In this document: piece after piece, positions 21,079 to 26,306 of the stretch
How the letters are laid out: every line of letters starts with the position of its first letter
Numbering within the stretch: position 1 is the first letter of the stretch
Origin: a virus
Reading direction: 5' to 3' (one strand)
IMG/VR virus record: IMGVR_UViG_3300030385_000861
Location: 1 to 26,306 of that record
Length of the DNA stretch: 26,306 nucleotides
Notes under the pieces: generated by a model
What the model was told of the DNA's origin: nothing
The model's input: the letters and a program-made list of their open reading frames with translations, nothing else
The model's database searches: none
Program-made: the position numbers and the translations under genes

Positions 21079-21703
21079 AGAAAGGAAGATTGCAGAGCTT
21101 AATCCTGCTGAGTACAATCCAAGACAATTAACAGAGAAGCAATACAAGCAACTAAAGAAGAGCTTAAAGACTTTTGGTTGTGTTGAGCCAGTTGTGATAA
21201 ATTCCAATCCTATGCGGAAAGATGTAATCATCGGAGGGCATCAAAGGTGTATAGTATGGGCTGATTTAGGTAACGATACAATCCCAACGGTAGAGATAGA
21301 GCTAGGAGAAGCCGAAGAGATGGAGCTGAATGTTAGGCTTAATAAAAATACTGGGGAGTTTGATGTGGATGCCTTAGCAAACTACTTTGATGAGGATGAA
21401 TTAATGACTTGGGGCTTTTCAGAACACGAACTATTCCAAAATTCATACGATGATGATATTGATAATTTAGAGGATGGTGAAGAATTAAATGTAAACCAAT
21501 CGCTTCAGGTATTACCACAAAAGGAATATATAATTATTTATGCAGAAAAAGATAGTTTAGAGTGGGATGACCTGAGAACTTTATTTAAATGTAAAACCGT
21601 TAGGCAAGGCGGTTGTACTTTGGGAAGTACAAGCGACAAGGCAACAACTGGAATGGAACGAGTGTTTGATGTGGAAACATTCAAAAAAAGATTAAATGTA
21701 TAA
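21068..21703 (+). CDS. ParB-like nuclease domain protein
   Basis: Residues about 1-100 form a ParB/sulfiredoxin-type domain: KIAELNPAEYNPRQLTEKQY, the loop DVIIGGHQRCIVW with the GGHQR motif at 56-60, then VEIELGEAEEMELNVRLNKN. In many phages this domain precedes or is fused to DNA methylases or base-modifying enzymes and may bind or nick DNA. The acidic linker (about 115-140) is followed by a C-terminal domain (KEYIIIYAEKDSLEWDDL) that I cannot assign. It overlaps the glycosyltransferase-like gene by 8 nt, so the pair is probably one functional unit. Confidence 0.8.
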   Translation: MKIKERKIAELNPAEYNPRQLTEKQYKQLKKSLKTFGCVEPVVINSNPMRKDVIIGGHQRCIVWADLGNDTIPTVEIELGEAEEMELNVRLNKNTGEFDVDALANYFDEDELMTWGFSEHELFQNSYDDDIDNLEDGEELNVNQSLQVLPQKEYIIIYAEKDSLEWDDLRTLFKCKTVRQGGCTLGSTSDKATTGMERVFDVETFKKRLNV

Positions 21704-22418
21704 TTTTAAAATATGTATTCCTTCAAAAGGAAGGGCAGGGTTAATAACTACAACGGATATATTTAAAACCGCAACTTTATATGTTCCTGAATCAGAAATA
21801 GAGCAATATAAAATATATAAAAACGAAATTGTAGGAGTTCCAAATGAAGTCAGGGGGATAACTAAAACAAGGAATTGGATATTAAAGAATAACGATTGTA
21901 ATATATTCTTTTTAGATGATGATTTTCAATATGGTGGGTATATAGAGAGAACGGAAACAAAATACAAAGTTAAGAGGGTGAAAAATGAGGAAGTGTATAG
22001 GGAAGAGATTAAAACCTTATTTGATATATGCTACCAAATGAACGCTAAAATATGCGGCTTTTTTACAGTTGGAAACAACCTAACAAATTATAGTTGGAAA
22101 CCTTATTTATTCAACGGGATTTGTTTAGGAAGTTGTATGGGAGTAATTAACGATGGAACATATTATTTTGATGAAAGCTACGAAGTAAAAGAGGATTATG
22201 AATTAACCCTTAGAAACATAAAAGAATTAGGGGTAACAGTAAGGTCGAATATATTATTTATGCAGCACGAACACACACAAACAGAAGGGGGTTGTAGGGA
22301 TAGTAATCGGATAGAAAAAGAAAAGGATGCAATAAAAAGATTGATAATAAAATATCCTAATATGATAAAAAAGGCAGTTCATAGAGGTACGGGGTTTGCT
22401 ATTCAATTAAATATATGA
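21696..22418 (+). CDS. GT-A-like glycosyltransferase (TET-associated/TAGT-like)
   Basis: The 240-residue protein has features of a small GT-A glycosyltransferase: the opening strand FKICIPSKGRAG, a variable middle strand ATLYVPESE, GVPNEVRGITKTRNWIL, and the metal-binding FFLDDDF with DDD at 74-76. The later segment EDYELTLRNI resembles the ED acceptor-site motif. The layout fits the family described as TET-associated glycosyltransferases, which modify hydroxylated bases in phage DNA. The gene seems more AT-rich than neighbouring genes. The partner ParB-like gene overlaps it by 8 nt. DNA as substrate is inference; protein or surface glycan targets are possible. Confidence 0.65.
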   Translation: MYNFKICIPSKGRAGLITTTDIFKTATLYVPESEIEQYKIYKNEIVGVPNEVRGITKTRNWILKNNDCNIFFLDDDFQYGGYIERTETKYKVKRVKNEEVYREEIKTLFDICYQMNAKICGFFTVGNNLTNYSWKPYLFNGICLGSCMGVINDGTYYFDESYEVKEDYELTLRNIKELGVTVRSNILFMQHEHTQTEGGCRDSNRIEKEKDAIKRLIIKYPNMIKKAVHRGTGFAIQLNI

Positions 22419-22498
22419 AAACAAATAAAACAATAAATCTATTTTCGTTCTGTGTGGCGGTATATCTGTTCGCTTGCTTAGTGCTTTCGATATTGTGA
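22415..22498 (+). CDS. Very small membrane peptide (27 aa)
   Basis: ATG 22415 overlaps the preceding stop as ATGA, and the TGA at 22496-22498 overlaps the GTG of the HNH gene. The product is a single hydrophobic helix (FSFCVAVYLFACLVLSIL) after a short polar N-terminus. The two stop-start overlaps argue for a real, coupled gene. Confidence 0.5.
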   Translation: MKTNKTINLFSFCVAVYLFACLVLSIL

Positions 22499-22758
22499 GG
22501 AATCATACAAAAATATACTTAGAGTACTTCAGCTTCGATGTAAGCGACTTTATCCCCTGCGAGATATGCTCATCCCCTGCTCAAGATATTCACCATATAG
22601 AAGCCAGAGGAATGGGAGGCAGTAAGTTAAAGGATAACATCGAAAACCTTCAGGCAGTTTGCAGGGCTTGCCATATTAAGTACGGCGATAAGAAGCAATA
22701 CAAGGATATGATAAAAGAAATACACCAAAAATATATGCAACGATATGGAAAAGAATGA
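22495..22758 (+). CDS. HNH endonuclease next to terminase
   Basis: The 87-residue protein carries a complete HNH module: CEICSSPAQDIHHIEARGMG (two Cys, the HH pair) and NLQAVCRACH with the final CxxCH. HNH proteins directly before the terminase genes often work with terminase in DNA packaging of cos-type phages. I choose GTG 22495, which overlaps the stop of the small peptide as GTGA and gives RNHTKIYLEYF as the start; a TTG at 22474 in the same frame would add seven residues. It overlaps the small terminase gene by 14 nt. Confidence 0.8.
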   Translation: MRNHTKIYLEYFSFDVSDFIPCEICSSPAQDIHHIEARGMGGSKLKDNIENLQAVCRACHIKYGDKKQYKDMIKEIHQKYMQRYGKE

Positions 22759-23113
22759 ACAAAAACGAACAGAGATAGCTAAGGAGCGAGTACTCAAAGC
22801 TTTAGAGAAATCTCTAGGCATTGTTACAACGGCTCTCAAAATGGCAGAGCTATCTAGGACAAGTTACTACCAATGGTTAAAGGAGGATGATGAGTTCGCT
22901 GCTCAGGTGAAAGAGATAGAAAATATAGAGAAAGATTTTATTCGCTCCAAGTATTACGAGTGCATAAAGGACAAAGTACCGAGCGTAATTGTTCATGCTG
23001 CAAAGACTCAGCTCGGACTAAGCGAGAAGCAGCAGATAGATATAACAACTCAAGGGGATAAGATTAATAAAATAGAAATAGAATTTGTCAGTATTAAAGA
23101 TAAGGACGAGTAA
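22745..23113 (+). CDS. Terminase small subunit
   Basis: The 122-residue protein has an N-terminal helix-turn-helix (SLGIVTTALKMAELSRTSYY, followed by QWLKEDDEFAAQV, about residues 23-55), a central helical oligomerisation region (FIRSKYYECIKDKVPSVIV) and a C-terminal part (GLSEKQQIDITTQGDK) as in small terminases that recognise phage DNA. It lies directly before the large subunit, overlapping it by 29 nt. Length and order match the family. Confidence 0.8.
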   Translation: MEKNEQKRTEIAKERVLKALEKSLGIVTTALKMAELSRTSYYQWLKEDDEFAAQVKEIENIEKDFIRSKYYECIKDKVPSVIVHAAKTQLGLSEKQQIDITTQGDKINKIEIEFVSIKDKDE

Positions 23114-24251
23114 TGTATTCAAAAGAAACTACGAGGCTAAGACTAAGATAGTAGTAAATCAGGGCGGTACTCGCTCAGGAAAGACCTATTCACTATGTCA
23201 GCTTCTTATAGTTAAGAGTTTTGAGGAAACGGGTAAGCATTTTTCTATTGTTAGAAAGTCGCTGCCTAGCCTCAAGCTCTCGGTTATGAAAGACTTCTTT
23301 GAGATACTTAATAACTTGGGCTTGTATGATGAAGATAACCATAACAAGAGCGATCATACTTATAAGCTGAACGGAAATACTTTTGAGTTCCTAAGCTTAG
23401 ACCAACCACAAAAGAAAAGGGGAACTAAGCGGCACTATCTTTTTTGTAATGAAGCAAACGAGCTTACTTGGGAGGACTTCTTTCAACTTATAGTAAGAAC
23501 AGAGGAGCGGGTGTACATTGATTTTAACCCTTCCGATTCTCACCATTGGATATATGATAAGGTGCTTACCAGAGATGACTGCACATTTATAAAGTCCACT
23601 TATAAAGACAATCCCTTTTTAGGTAATGAGCTGATTAAAGAGATTGAACGGCTCAGGGAAACGGATGAGGAATATTGGAAGATATACGGACTAGGGGAGC
23701 GAGGCTTTTCAAAGTCTATAATATTTCCAAAGGTTACGATAATAGGCAAAGTGCCAGAAGAGGCGAAGCTTATATCTACGGGCTTAGATTTTGGATTTAC
23801 CAACGATCCTAGCGCATTAGTTGAAGTATATGAGCAGGGGGAGAATTTAATATTTAATGAATTGATATATGAACGAGGACTCACTAATCAAGACCTTAGC
23901 AAGCGAATGGCTTTGTATTGGACTGATAAACGAAGAGTTTTATTTGCAGATTCTGCTGAGCCTAAATCCATTGAAGAACTTCATCGACTAGGGCACAATA
24001 TAAAGCCTTGTATTAAGGGGAAGGATAGCATTAATATAGGGATTGACTTACTCAGGCGGTTTAAGTTGCAGGTAACAAGTAAGAGCACAAACCTAATATC
24101 TGAGTTCAATAATTACAAGTGGAGTGAGGATAAGAACGGGCAGCTATTAAATAAGCCTATCGACAATCACAACCACGCTATTGATGCCTTGAGATATGCG
24201 GTTACTATGGTGAAGAGTAAGCCTAATGTAGGGAAGTATTCTATTCGATAA
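23085..24251 (+). CDS. Terminase large subunit (Terminase_3 family)
   Basis: The 388-residue protein pumps DNA into the prohead and cuts it. Walker A is GGTRSGKT at 27-34 and Walker B lies in YLFCNEANE at 118-126. The nuclease domain has GLDFGFTNDP at 233-242 (Asp235), FADSAEP at 287-293 (Asp289) and HAIDALRYAV at 364-373 (Asp367), the three acidic residues of the RNase H-like fold. The start appears to be TTG 23085, since no ATG in frame lies before the conserved TSNVFKRNYEA segment; another non-ATG start nearby is possible. It overlaps the small subunit by 29 nt. Two small genes, not the portal, follow, which is unusual. Confidence 0.9.
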   Translation: MSVLKIRTSNVFKRNYEAKTKIVVNQGGTRSGKTYSLCQLLIVKSFEETGKHFSIVRKSLPSLKLSVMKDFFEILNNLGLYDEDNHNKSDHTYKLNGNTFEFLSLDQPQKKRGTKRHYLFCNEANELTWEDFFQLIVRTEERVYIDFNPSDSHHWIYDKVLTRDDCTFIKSTYKDNPFLGNELIKEIERLRETDEEYWKIYGLGERGFSKSIIFPKVTIIGKVPEEAKLISTGLDFGFTNDPSALVEVYEQGENLIFNELIYERGLTNQDLSKRMALYWTDKRRVLFADSAEPKSIEELHRLGHNIKPCIKGKDSINIGIDLLRRFKLQVTSKSTNLISEFNNYKWSEDKNGQLLNKPIDNHNHAIDALRYAVTMVKSKPNVGKYSIR

Positions 24252-24302
24252 ATCTTTTGTGATATATATTTTCATATTAAAAATATATGTTCTATATTTG
24301 TA
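24250..24302 (+). repeat. 53-bp promoter repeat, copy 1
   Basis: This copy and 24511-24563 differ at only three of 53 positions by eye. It contains TATATTTG (24293-24300) and, 19 nt upstream, TTTTC in place of TTTG. The A/T-rich inverted sequence around ATATATTTT and AAAATATAT could be an operator. It overlaps the end of the terminase gene and precedes the small gene at 24341. Confidence 0.8.
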
Positions 24303-24340
24303 ATGTTGCAATGAAGCAATAGCCTTAAAAACTTTCGATT

Positions 24341-24508
24341 ATGTATACTTTAACATACACTTATAACGGTAAAGAATTTCAGCAAGACTTTGAATGTATG
24401 GAGGAAGCTCAAAAGGAGATGGTTAAAACAAATGGAGTTATTACTTTTGAAGATGAAAACTTTACATATAGAAGAACAAAAGGTTTATTTGTATCTTACG
24501 ATAAATAA
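24341..24508 (+). CDS. Small hypothetical protein (55 aa)
   Basis: This protein (MYTLTYTYNGKEFQQDFECM start) looks like a small beta-hairpin/helix/beta-hairpin fold with a charged, aromatic C-terminus (FTYRRTKGLFVSYDK). It is preceded by the first copy of a duplicated promoter repeat, separated from it by a leader of about 38 nt. It has its own promoter between terminase and tail genes, so it is probably regulated apart from them. No family is recognised. Confidence 0.55.
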   Translation: MYTLTYTYNGKEFQQDFECMEEAQKEMVKTNGVITFEDENFTYRRTKGLFVSYDK

Positions 24509-24510
24509 GT

Positions 24511-24563
24511 AAATCTTTTATGATATATATTTTCATATTAAATAAATATGTTCTATATTTGTA
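24511..24563 (+). repeat. 53-bp promoter repeat, copy 2
   Basis: This near-identical copy of 24250-24302 carries TATATTTG at 24554-24561 and leads to the small gene at 24586. It starts three bases after the stop of the small gene between the copies, so that gene together with one repeat looks like a duplicated cassette unit. Confidence 0.8.
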
Positions 24564-24585
24564 GGGAACTAAACAACTAGATATT

Positions 24586-24714
24586 ATGAAAACTTACACA
24601 ACAGAAAACCAAGAGAATCAAGAGTATATTAACGCTCGTTTATTAATGATGAGCTGTGAGAAGATAGGGAAAATCATAACATTAGAACAAGCCTTAAAGA
24701 TGAATGATTGGTAA
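24586..24714 (+). CDS. Small hypothetical protein (42 aa)
   Basis: The product (MKTYTTENQENQEYINARLL start) is helical and polar, with a C-terminal IITLEQALKMNDW. Its ATG follows the second promoter repeat and a leader GGAACTAAACAACTAGATATT similar to the early leaders elsewhere. It overlaps the next frame by 11 nt. No family is recognised. Confidence 0.5.
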   Translation: MKTYTTENQENQEYINARLLMMSCEKIGKIITLEQALKMNDW

Positions 24715-24835
24715 AACAATCCCCCCCCCCGAAATTGATGAGCCGCGCGGTTCTGACCGCTACGAAAAAATGGACAAACCAAAAGTAGTAGCGGAAGCCC
24801 TTGCAGAAATGCAGGGGTTTTTTTATACAATATAA
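24704..24835 (+). CDS. Small hypothetical protein across a C10 tract (43 aa)
   Basis: The frame starts at ATG 24704 inside the end of the preceding gene. It reads through the run of ten C as three Pro codons (IGKTIPPPEIDEPRGSDRYE), then DKPKVVAEALAEMQGFFYTI. The product is charged and plausible, but a terminator hairpin lies inside its 3' end and the frame depends on the exact length of the C-run. It may be switched on and off by tract length, or be misread. Confidence 0.4.
   Translation: MIGKTIPPPEIDEPRGSDRYEKMDKPKVVAEALAEMQGFFYTI
24721..24730 (+). repeat. Homopolymer tract C10
   Basis: Ten consecutive C in an AT-rich, C-poor strand. It lies in the small frame 24704-24835, just before a locally GC-rich stretch (CCGCGCGG palindrome at 24743-24750). 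Such tracts are slippage-prone; length in real populations is unknown. Confidence 0.9.
24798..24824 (+). terminator. Rho-independent terminator before tail genes
   Basis: CCCTTGCA (24798-24805) pairs with TGCAGGGG (24810-24817, one G-U pair) around a GAAA tetraloop, followed by seven T. It ends the transcript of the two small promoter-repeat genes and lies 32 nt before the tail chaperone start. Confidence 0.85.
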
Positions 24836-24855
24836 TATAATACCTATTTAATAAT

Positions 24856-25410
24856 ATGAAGCTAAGAATACCGACCAGACTAGACGAAATTACATTGGGG
24901 CAGCTTATGGAAATTAGCAAGCTTGAGATGTCTGAGATGCCTATCGTAGAGGTGCAAAAGAGAACGATTGAGATACTAACGGGCTGCGAGAGTGATACTA
25001 TAAACCTTTTTAGGTTGGAGGACTTAGATAGTATTTATGTGAGTTTAGCAAATGTATTAAGCGAGGGGAATGTAAAGCTTCACAAGCTAGTAACAATCGA
25101 AGGGGTGAAATACGGCTTTCATCCTGATCTTAGTTCGATAAGCTCTGGCGAGTTTATTGATATTGATACCTTCCAAAAGGAGCAGCAAGATAATCTCCAT
25201 TTAATACTAGCGGTTTTATATCGACCAGTAATATTAGAGAAGCGAGGCAAGTACCAAATTGAACCATACGGTGAAGGGGTGCAAGAGCGAGCGGAGATAT
25301 TCAAAAGGGCGATGCCTGCAAATGTGGTGAACGGTTCACTAGCTTTTTTTTTGACTATCGGAAACGATTACTTGAGCGATTTGCTGACCTCTTCGCAGGA
25401 GGTGGCGTAA
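24856..25410 (+). CDS. Tail assembly chaperone, zero-frame product (gpG-like)
   Basis: The 184-residue product begins MKLRIPTRLDEITLGQLMEI, a start I recognise from tail chaperone-like proteins of Bacteroidota phages. It is helical and acidic in the middle, with YGFHPDLSSISSGEFIDI at about 84-101, and ends in the zero frame shortly after a T9 run. Its equivalents in lambda-type phages (gpG) bind the tape measure protein and recruit tail tube subunits. The T9 run near codon 165 allows a -1 shift into a longer product, listed separately. It follows a terminator, so it probably starts a tail transcript, though no promoter is clear. Confidence 0.7.
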   Translation: MKLRIPTRLDEITLGQLMEISKLEMSEMPIVEVQKRTIEILTGCESDTINLFRLEDLDSIYVSLANVLSEGNVKLHKLVTIEGVKYGFHPDLSSISSGEFIDIDTFQKEQQDNLHLILAVLYRPVILEKRGKYQIEPYGEGVQERAEIFKRAMPANVVNGSLAFFLTIGNDYLSDLLTSSQEVA

Positions 25411-25595
25411 ACCATAAGGAGCAAGTAAGTTTTAACGAGCATTGGGGGTGGTATCCCGTACTAATAACATTGAGCGGGGATAATATATTGAAACTAGAGC
25501 AGGCAACGAAGATACCAATTACGCAAGCTCTCACATATTTAACATATCTAAAAGATAAAAATAGATTAAATGAAAACATTCAGCGCAATAGCTAA
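24856..25595 (+). CDS. Tail assembly chaperone, -1 frameshift fusion (gpGT-like)
   Basis: A slip by -1 at the T9 run joins codons 24856-25350 to a frame open from 25350 to the TAA at 25593-25595, giving about 246 residues. The added 81 residues (FADLFAGGGVNHKEQVSF, NEHWGWYPVLITLSGDNILK, LEQATKIPITQALTYL) have no ATG or GTG start of their own and look like a coding extension with the aromatic and helical pattern of gpT-type domains. Two nested tail chaperones made by -1 frameshifting are a general rule in long-tailed phages. The end overlaps the next gene by 26 nt. Frameshift efficiency is unknown. Confidence 0.75.
25344..25353 (+). other. -1 ribosomal frameshift slip site (T9)
   Basis: Nine T followed by G give the slippery heptamer T-TTT-TTT in the reading frame GCT TTT TTT TTG. 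Shifting by -1 on TTT TTT continues as TTT GAC TAT in an open frame. A small hairpin ACCTC/GAGGT at 25387-25403 lies rather far downstream to be a classic stimulator. Confidence 0.75.
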
Positions 25596-26025
25596 ACAGT
25601 TTGAGGATATTTGTAATGCTCATAAGCAGATAAATACCTTTTCTAAAGGGGATATCTTCGAGGCAGACCTTGAGAATAAGATGGTATTTACTAAAGCTCA
25701 TTTAACGGAGCAAGGGGCAACGATTAACGAGAGGGATTTTGTATTTACCTTTGATTTGATAGTGATGGACTTGGTGGATGCTGATGGGGCGAATGAGTAT
25801 GATGTCTTAAACGATACCTTCTTAATTATATCAGATGTATATAGAGAGTTCAAGAACGGTCTAGGAAGGGCAACGCCTATCTTAACGAGTAGAGATTTTC
25901 AATTAGGAAGCTCCATATCTTGTGAGCCATTTACGGATAGGTTCGAGAACTTACTGGCAGGGTGGAAAGCTACTTTTACTATTACCGTTCCTGCTCACCT
26001 TAACGCTTGCAATAGTCCTATCTAA
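25570..26025 (+). CDS. Phage tail/neck protein (151 aa)
   Basis: The product resembles small tail-associated proteins found in Bacteroidota phages, with HKQINTFSKGDIFEADLEN at about residues 17-36, a central VFTFDLIVMDLVDADG, and DVLNDTFLIISDVYREFKN, then a beta-rich end (WKATFTITVPAHLN). The layout alpha-beta with a conserved DFxxxDLVD stretch would suit a tail completion, baseplate or tail terminator protein. It begins 26 nt inside the frameshift extension of the chaperone gene and shares one base with the following small gene. The exact role is not evident. Confidence 0.6.
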   Translation: MKTFSAIAKQFEDICNAHKQINTFSKGDIFEADLENKMVFTKAHLTEQGATINERDFVFTFDLIVMDLVDADGANEYDVLNDTFLIISDVYREFKNGLGRATPILTSRDFQLGSSISCEPFTDRFENLLAGWKATFTITVPAHLNACNSPI

Positions 26026-26177
26026 TGAAGATAACAAGAGGAGACCTTAAAACGCTCCTAAAGGGTATTAGGCGAGAGGAATGGCAAGAGGTTAAAACTA
26101 AATGCAAGAAACAAGTTTACAAAGACAAAAAAAAGTACACTCGTAAGGATACAGAATGGCGAAATTCGATTACATAG
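26025..26177 (+). CDS. Small basic hypothetical protein (50 aa)
   Basis: ATG 26025 overlaps the preceding TAA by one base and the frame ends with TAG at 26175-26177, 22 nt inside the next gene. The product is lysine-rich and helical (MKITRGDLKTLLKGIRREEW, then KCKKQVYKDKKKYTRKD). No family is recognised; it may be a small tail assembly factor. Confidence 0.5.
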   Translation: MKITRGDLKTLLKGIRREEWQEVKTKCKKQVYKDKKKYTRKDTEWRNSIT

Positions 26178-26306
26178 CAACTAAGAAAGCTCTGGATAAG
26201 TTCGGAAAAAAGGTAGTGATAAAAGCCGCTACTTTCTTGCAAACTAGGAAGCGGGGTTATGATACGGGGAAGCTCCTTAAATCATTAGACCACGATTTAG
26301 CAGTAG
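26156..26306 (+). CDS. Tail completion protein, gp10-like (3' end outside window)
   Basis: Only the first 50 residues are visible, beginning MAKFDYIATKKALDKFGKKV and ending at the window edge. The segment AATFLQTRKRGYDTGKLLKSLDHDLAV matches the HK97 gp10-like neck family, in which a helix is followed by a D-T-G-x-L-x-x-S motif (here DTGKLLKSL). Such proteins join the head-tail connector to the tail. It overlaps the small gene upstream by 22 nt. Confidence 0.55.
   Translation, partial: MAKFDYIATKKALDKFGKKVVIKAATFLQTRKRGYDTGKLLKSLDHDLAV

Noticed and set aside
24733-24785. tRNA-like look of the minus strand near GTAGCGGTCAGAACC
   Set aside because: No acceptor stem, T-loop or complete cloverleaf can be formed around it; the likeness is limited to a short GC-rich stretch.
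24618-24920. A 100-codon frame on the minus strand across the small-gene region
   Set aside because: It runs antisense to two promoter-driven small genes and through a + strand terminator, has a composition typical of a shadow frame, and no other gene is on that strand.
1-26306. Search for CRISPR array, integrase, repressor and tRNA genes
   Set aside because: No regularly spaced repeats, no recognisable recombinase or CI/Cro pair, and no cloverleaf were seen; absence applies to this window only.

Overview
This window is part of a tailed-phage genome (or a phage-like contig), most likely a siphovirus infecting a Bacteroidota (Flavobacteriia-type) host. The phage call rests on a large terminase, portal, XkdF-type protease, major capsid protein, tape measure and tail assembly chaperone. 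The host call rests on repeated TATATTTG elements of the Bacteroidota sigma-ABfr type (TAnnTTTG with an upstream TTTG or TTG 19-21 nt away), on A/T-rich leaders in place of strong Shine-Dalgarno sites, and on structural protein families I recognise from Bacteroidota phages. All genes lie on the + strand with short overlaps. The sequence is AT-rich and purine-rich on the coding strand. No integrase or CI-like repressor is visible. Both ends cut through genes.

Layout. 1-3110: tail or adhesin genes and a tape-measure-like protein. 3115-6229: XkdF-type protease, scaffold-like protein, major capsid protein, a probable tail tube protein and a small head-spike-base protein, with two terminators. 6234-10994: LamG adhesin, small unknowns, portal protein, a DUF6712-like connector. 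10991-12043: small membrane proteins around an M15 peptidase, the probable lysis cassette. 12077-13156: metallophosphoesterase. 13157-18980: early/middle region read from several promoters: small unknown genes, a recombination-like protein, an HTH protein, a DnaA-domain-IV protein, an SSB-like OB-fold protein, a replication-initiator-like protein, a beta-class DNA methyltransferase and a VRR-NUC nuclease. 18981-19519: a compactly folding RNA of about 175 nt directly followed by an AP2-domain gene. 19541-22418: small peptides, a MazG-like protein, a sigma-like factor, a zinc-ribbon protein, a ParB-like protein and a GT-A-like glycosyltransferase. 22415-24251: HNH nuclease and the terminase subunits. 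24250-24835: two near-identical promoter repeats driving tiny genes, ending in a C10 tract and a terminator. 24856-26306: tail assembly chaperone with a -1 frameshift on a T9 slip site, then neck/tail genes running off the end.

How the parts fit. Short promoter-driven early transcripts would make replication, DNA-modification and regulatory proteins. A phage sigma-like factor may redirect host polymerase. Terminase, portal and capsid genes build and fill the head, the chaperone and tape measure build the tail, and the M15 peptidase with its membrane neighbours opens the cell. The head genes lie downstream of tail genes and the portal lies downstream of the capsid gene, unlike the usual siphovirus order.

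The items most worth a second look are the structured RNA (possibly HEARO/omega-RNA-like) paired with an AP2 gene and no nuclease; the repeated promoter-leader cassettes; the ParB-glycosyltransferase pair; the overlapping methyltransferase/VRR-NUC pair; and the clear programmed frameshift.
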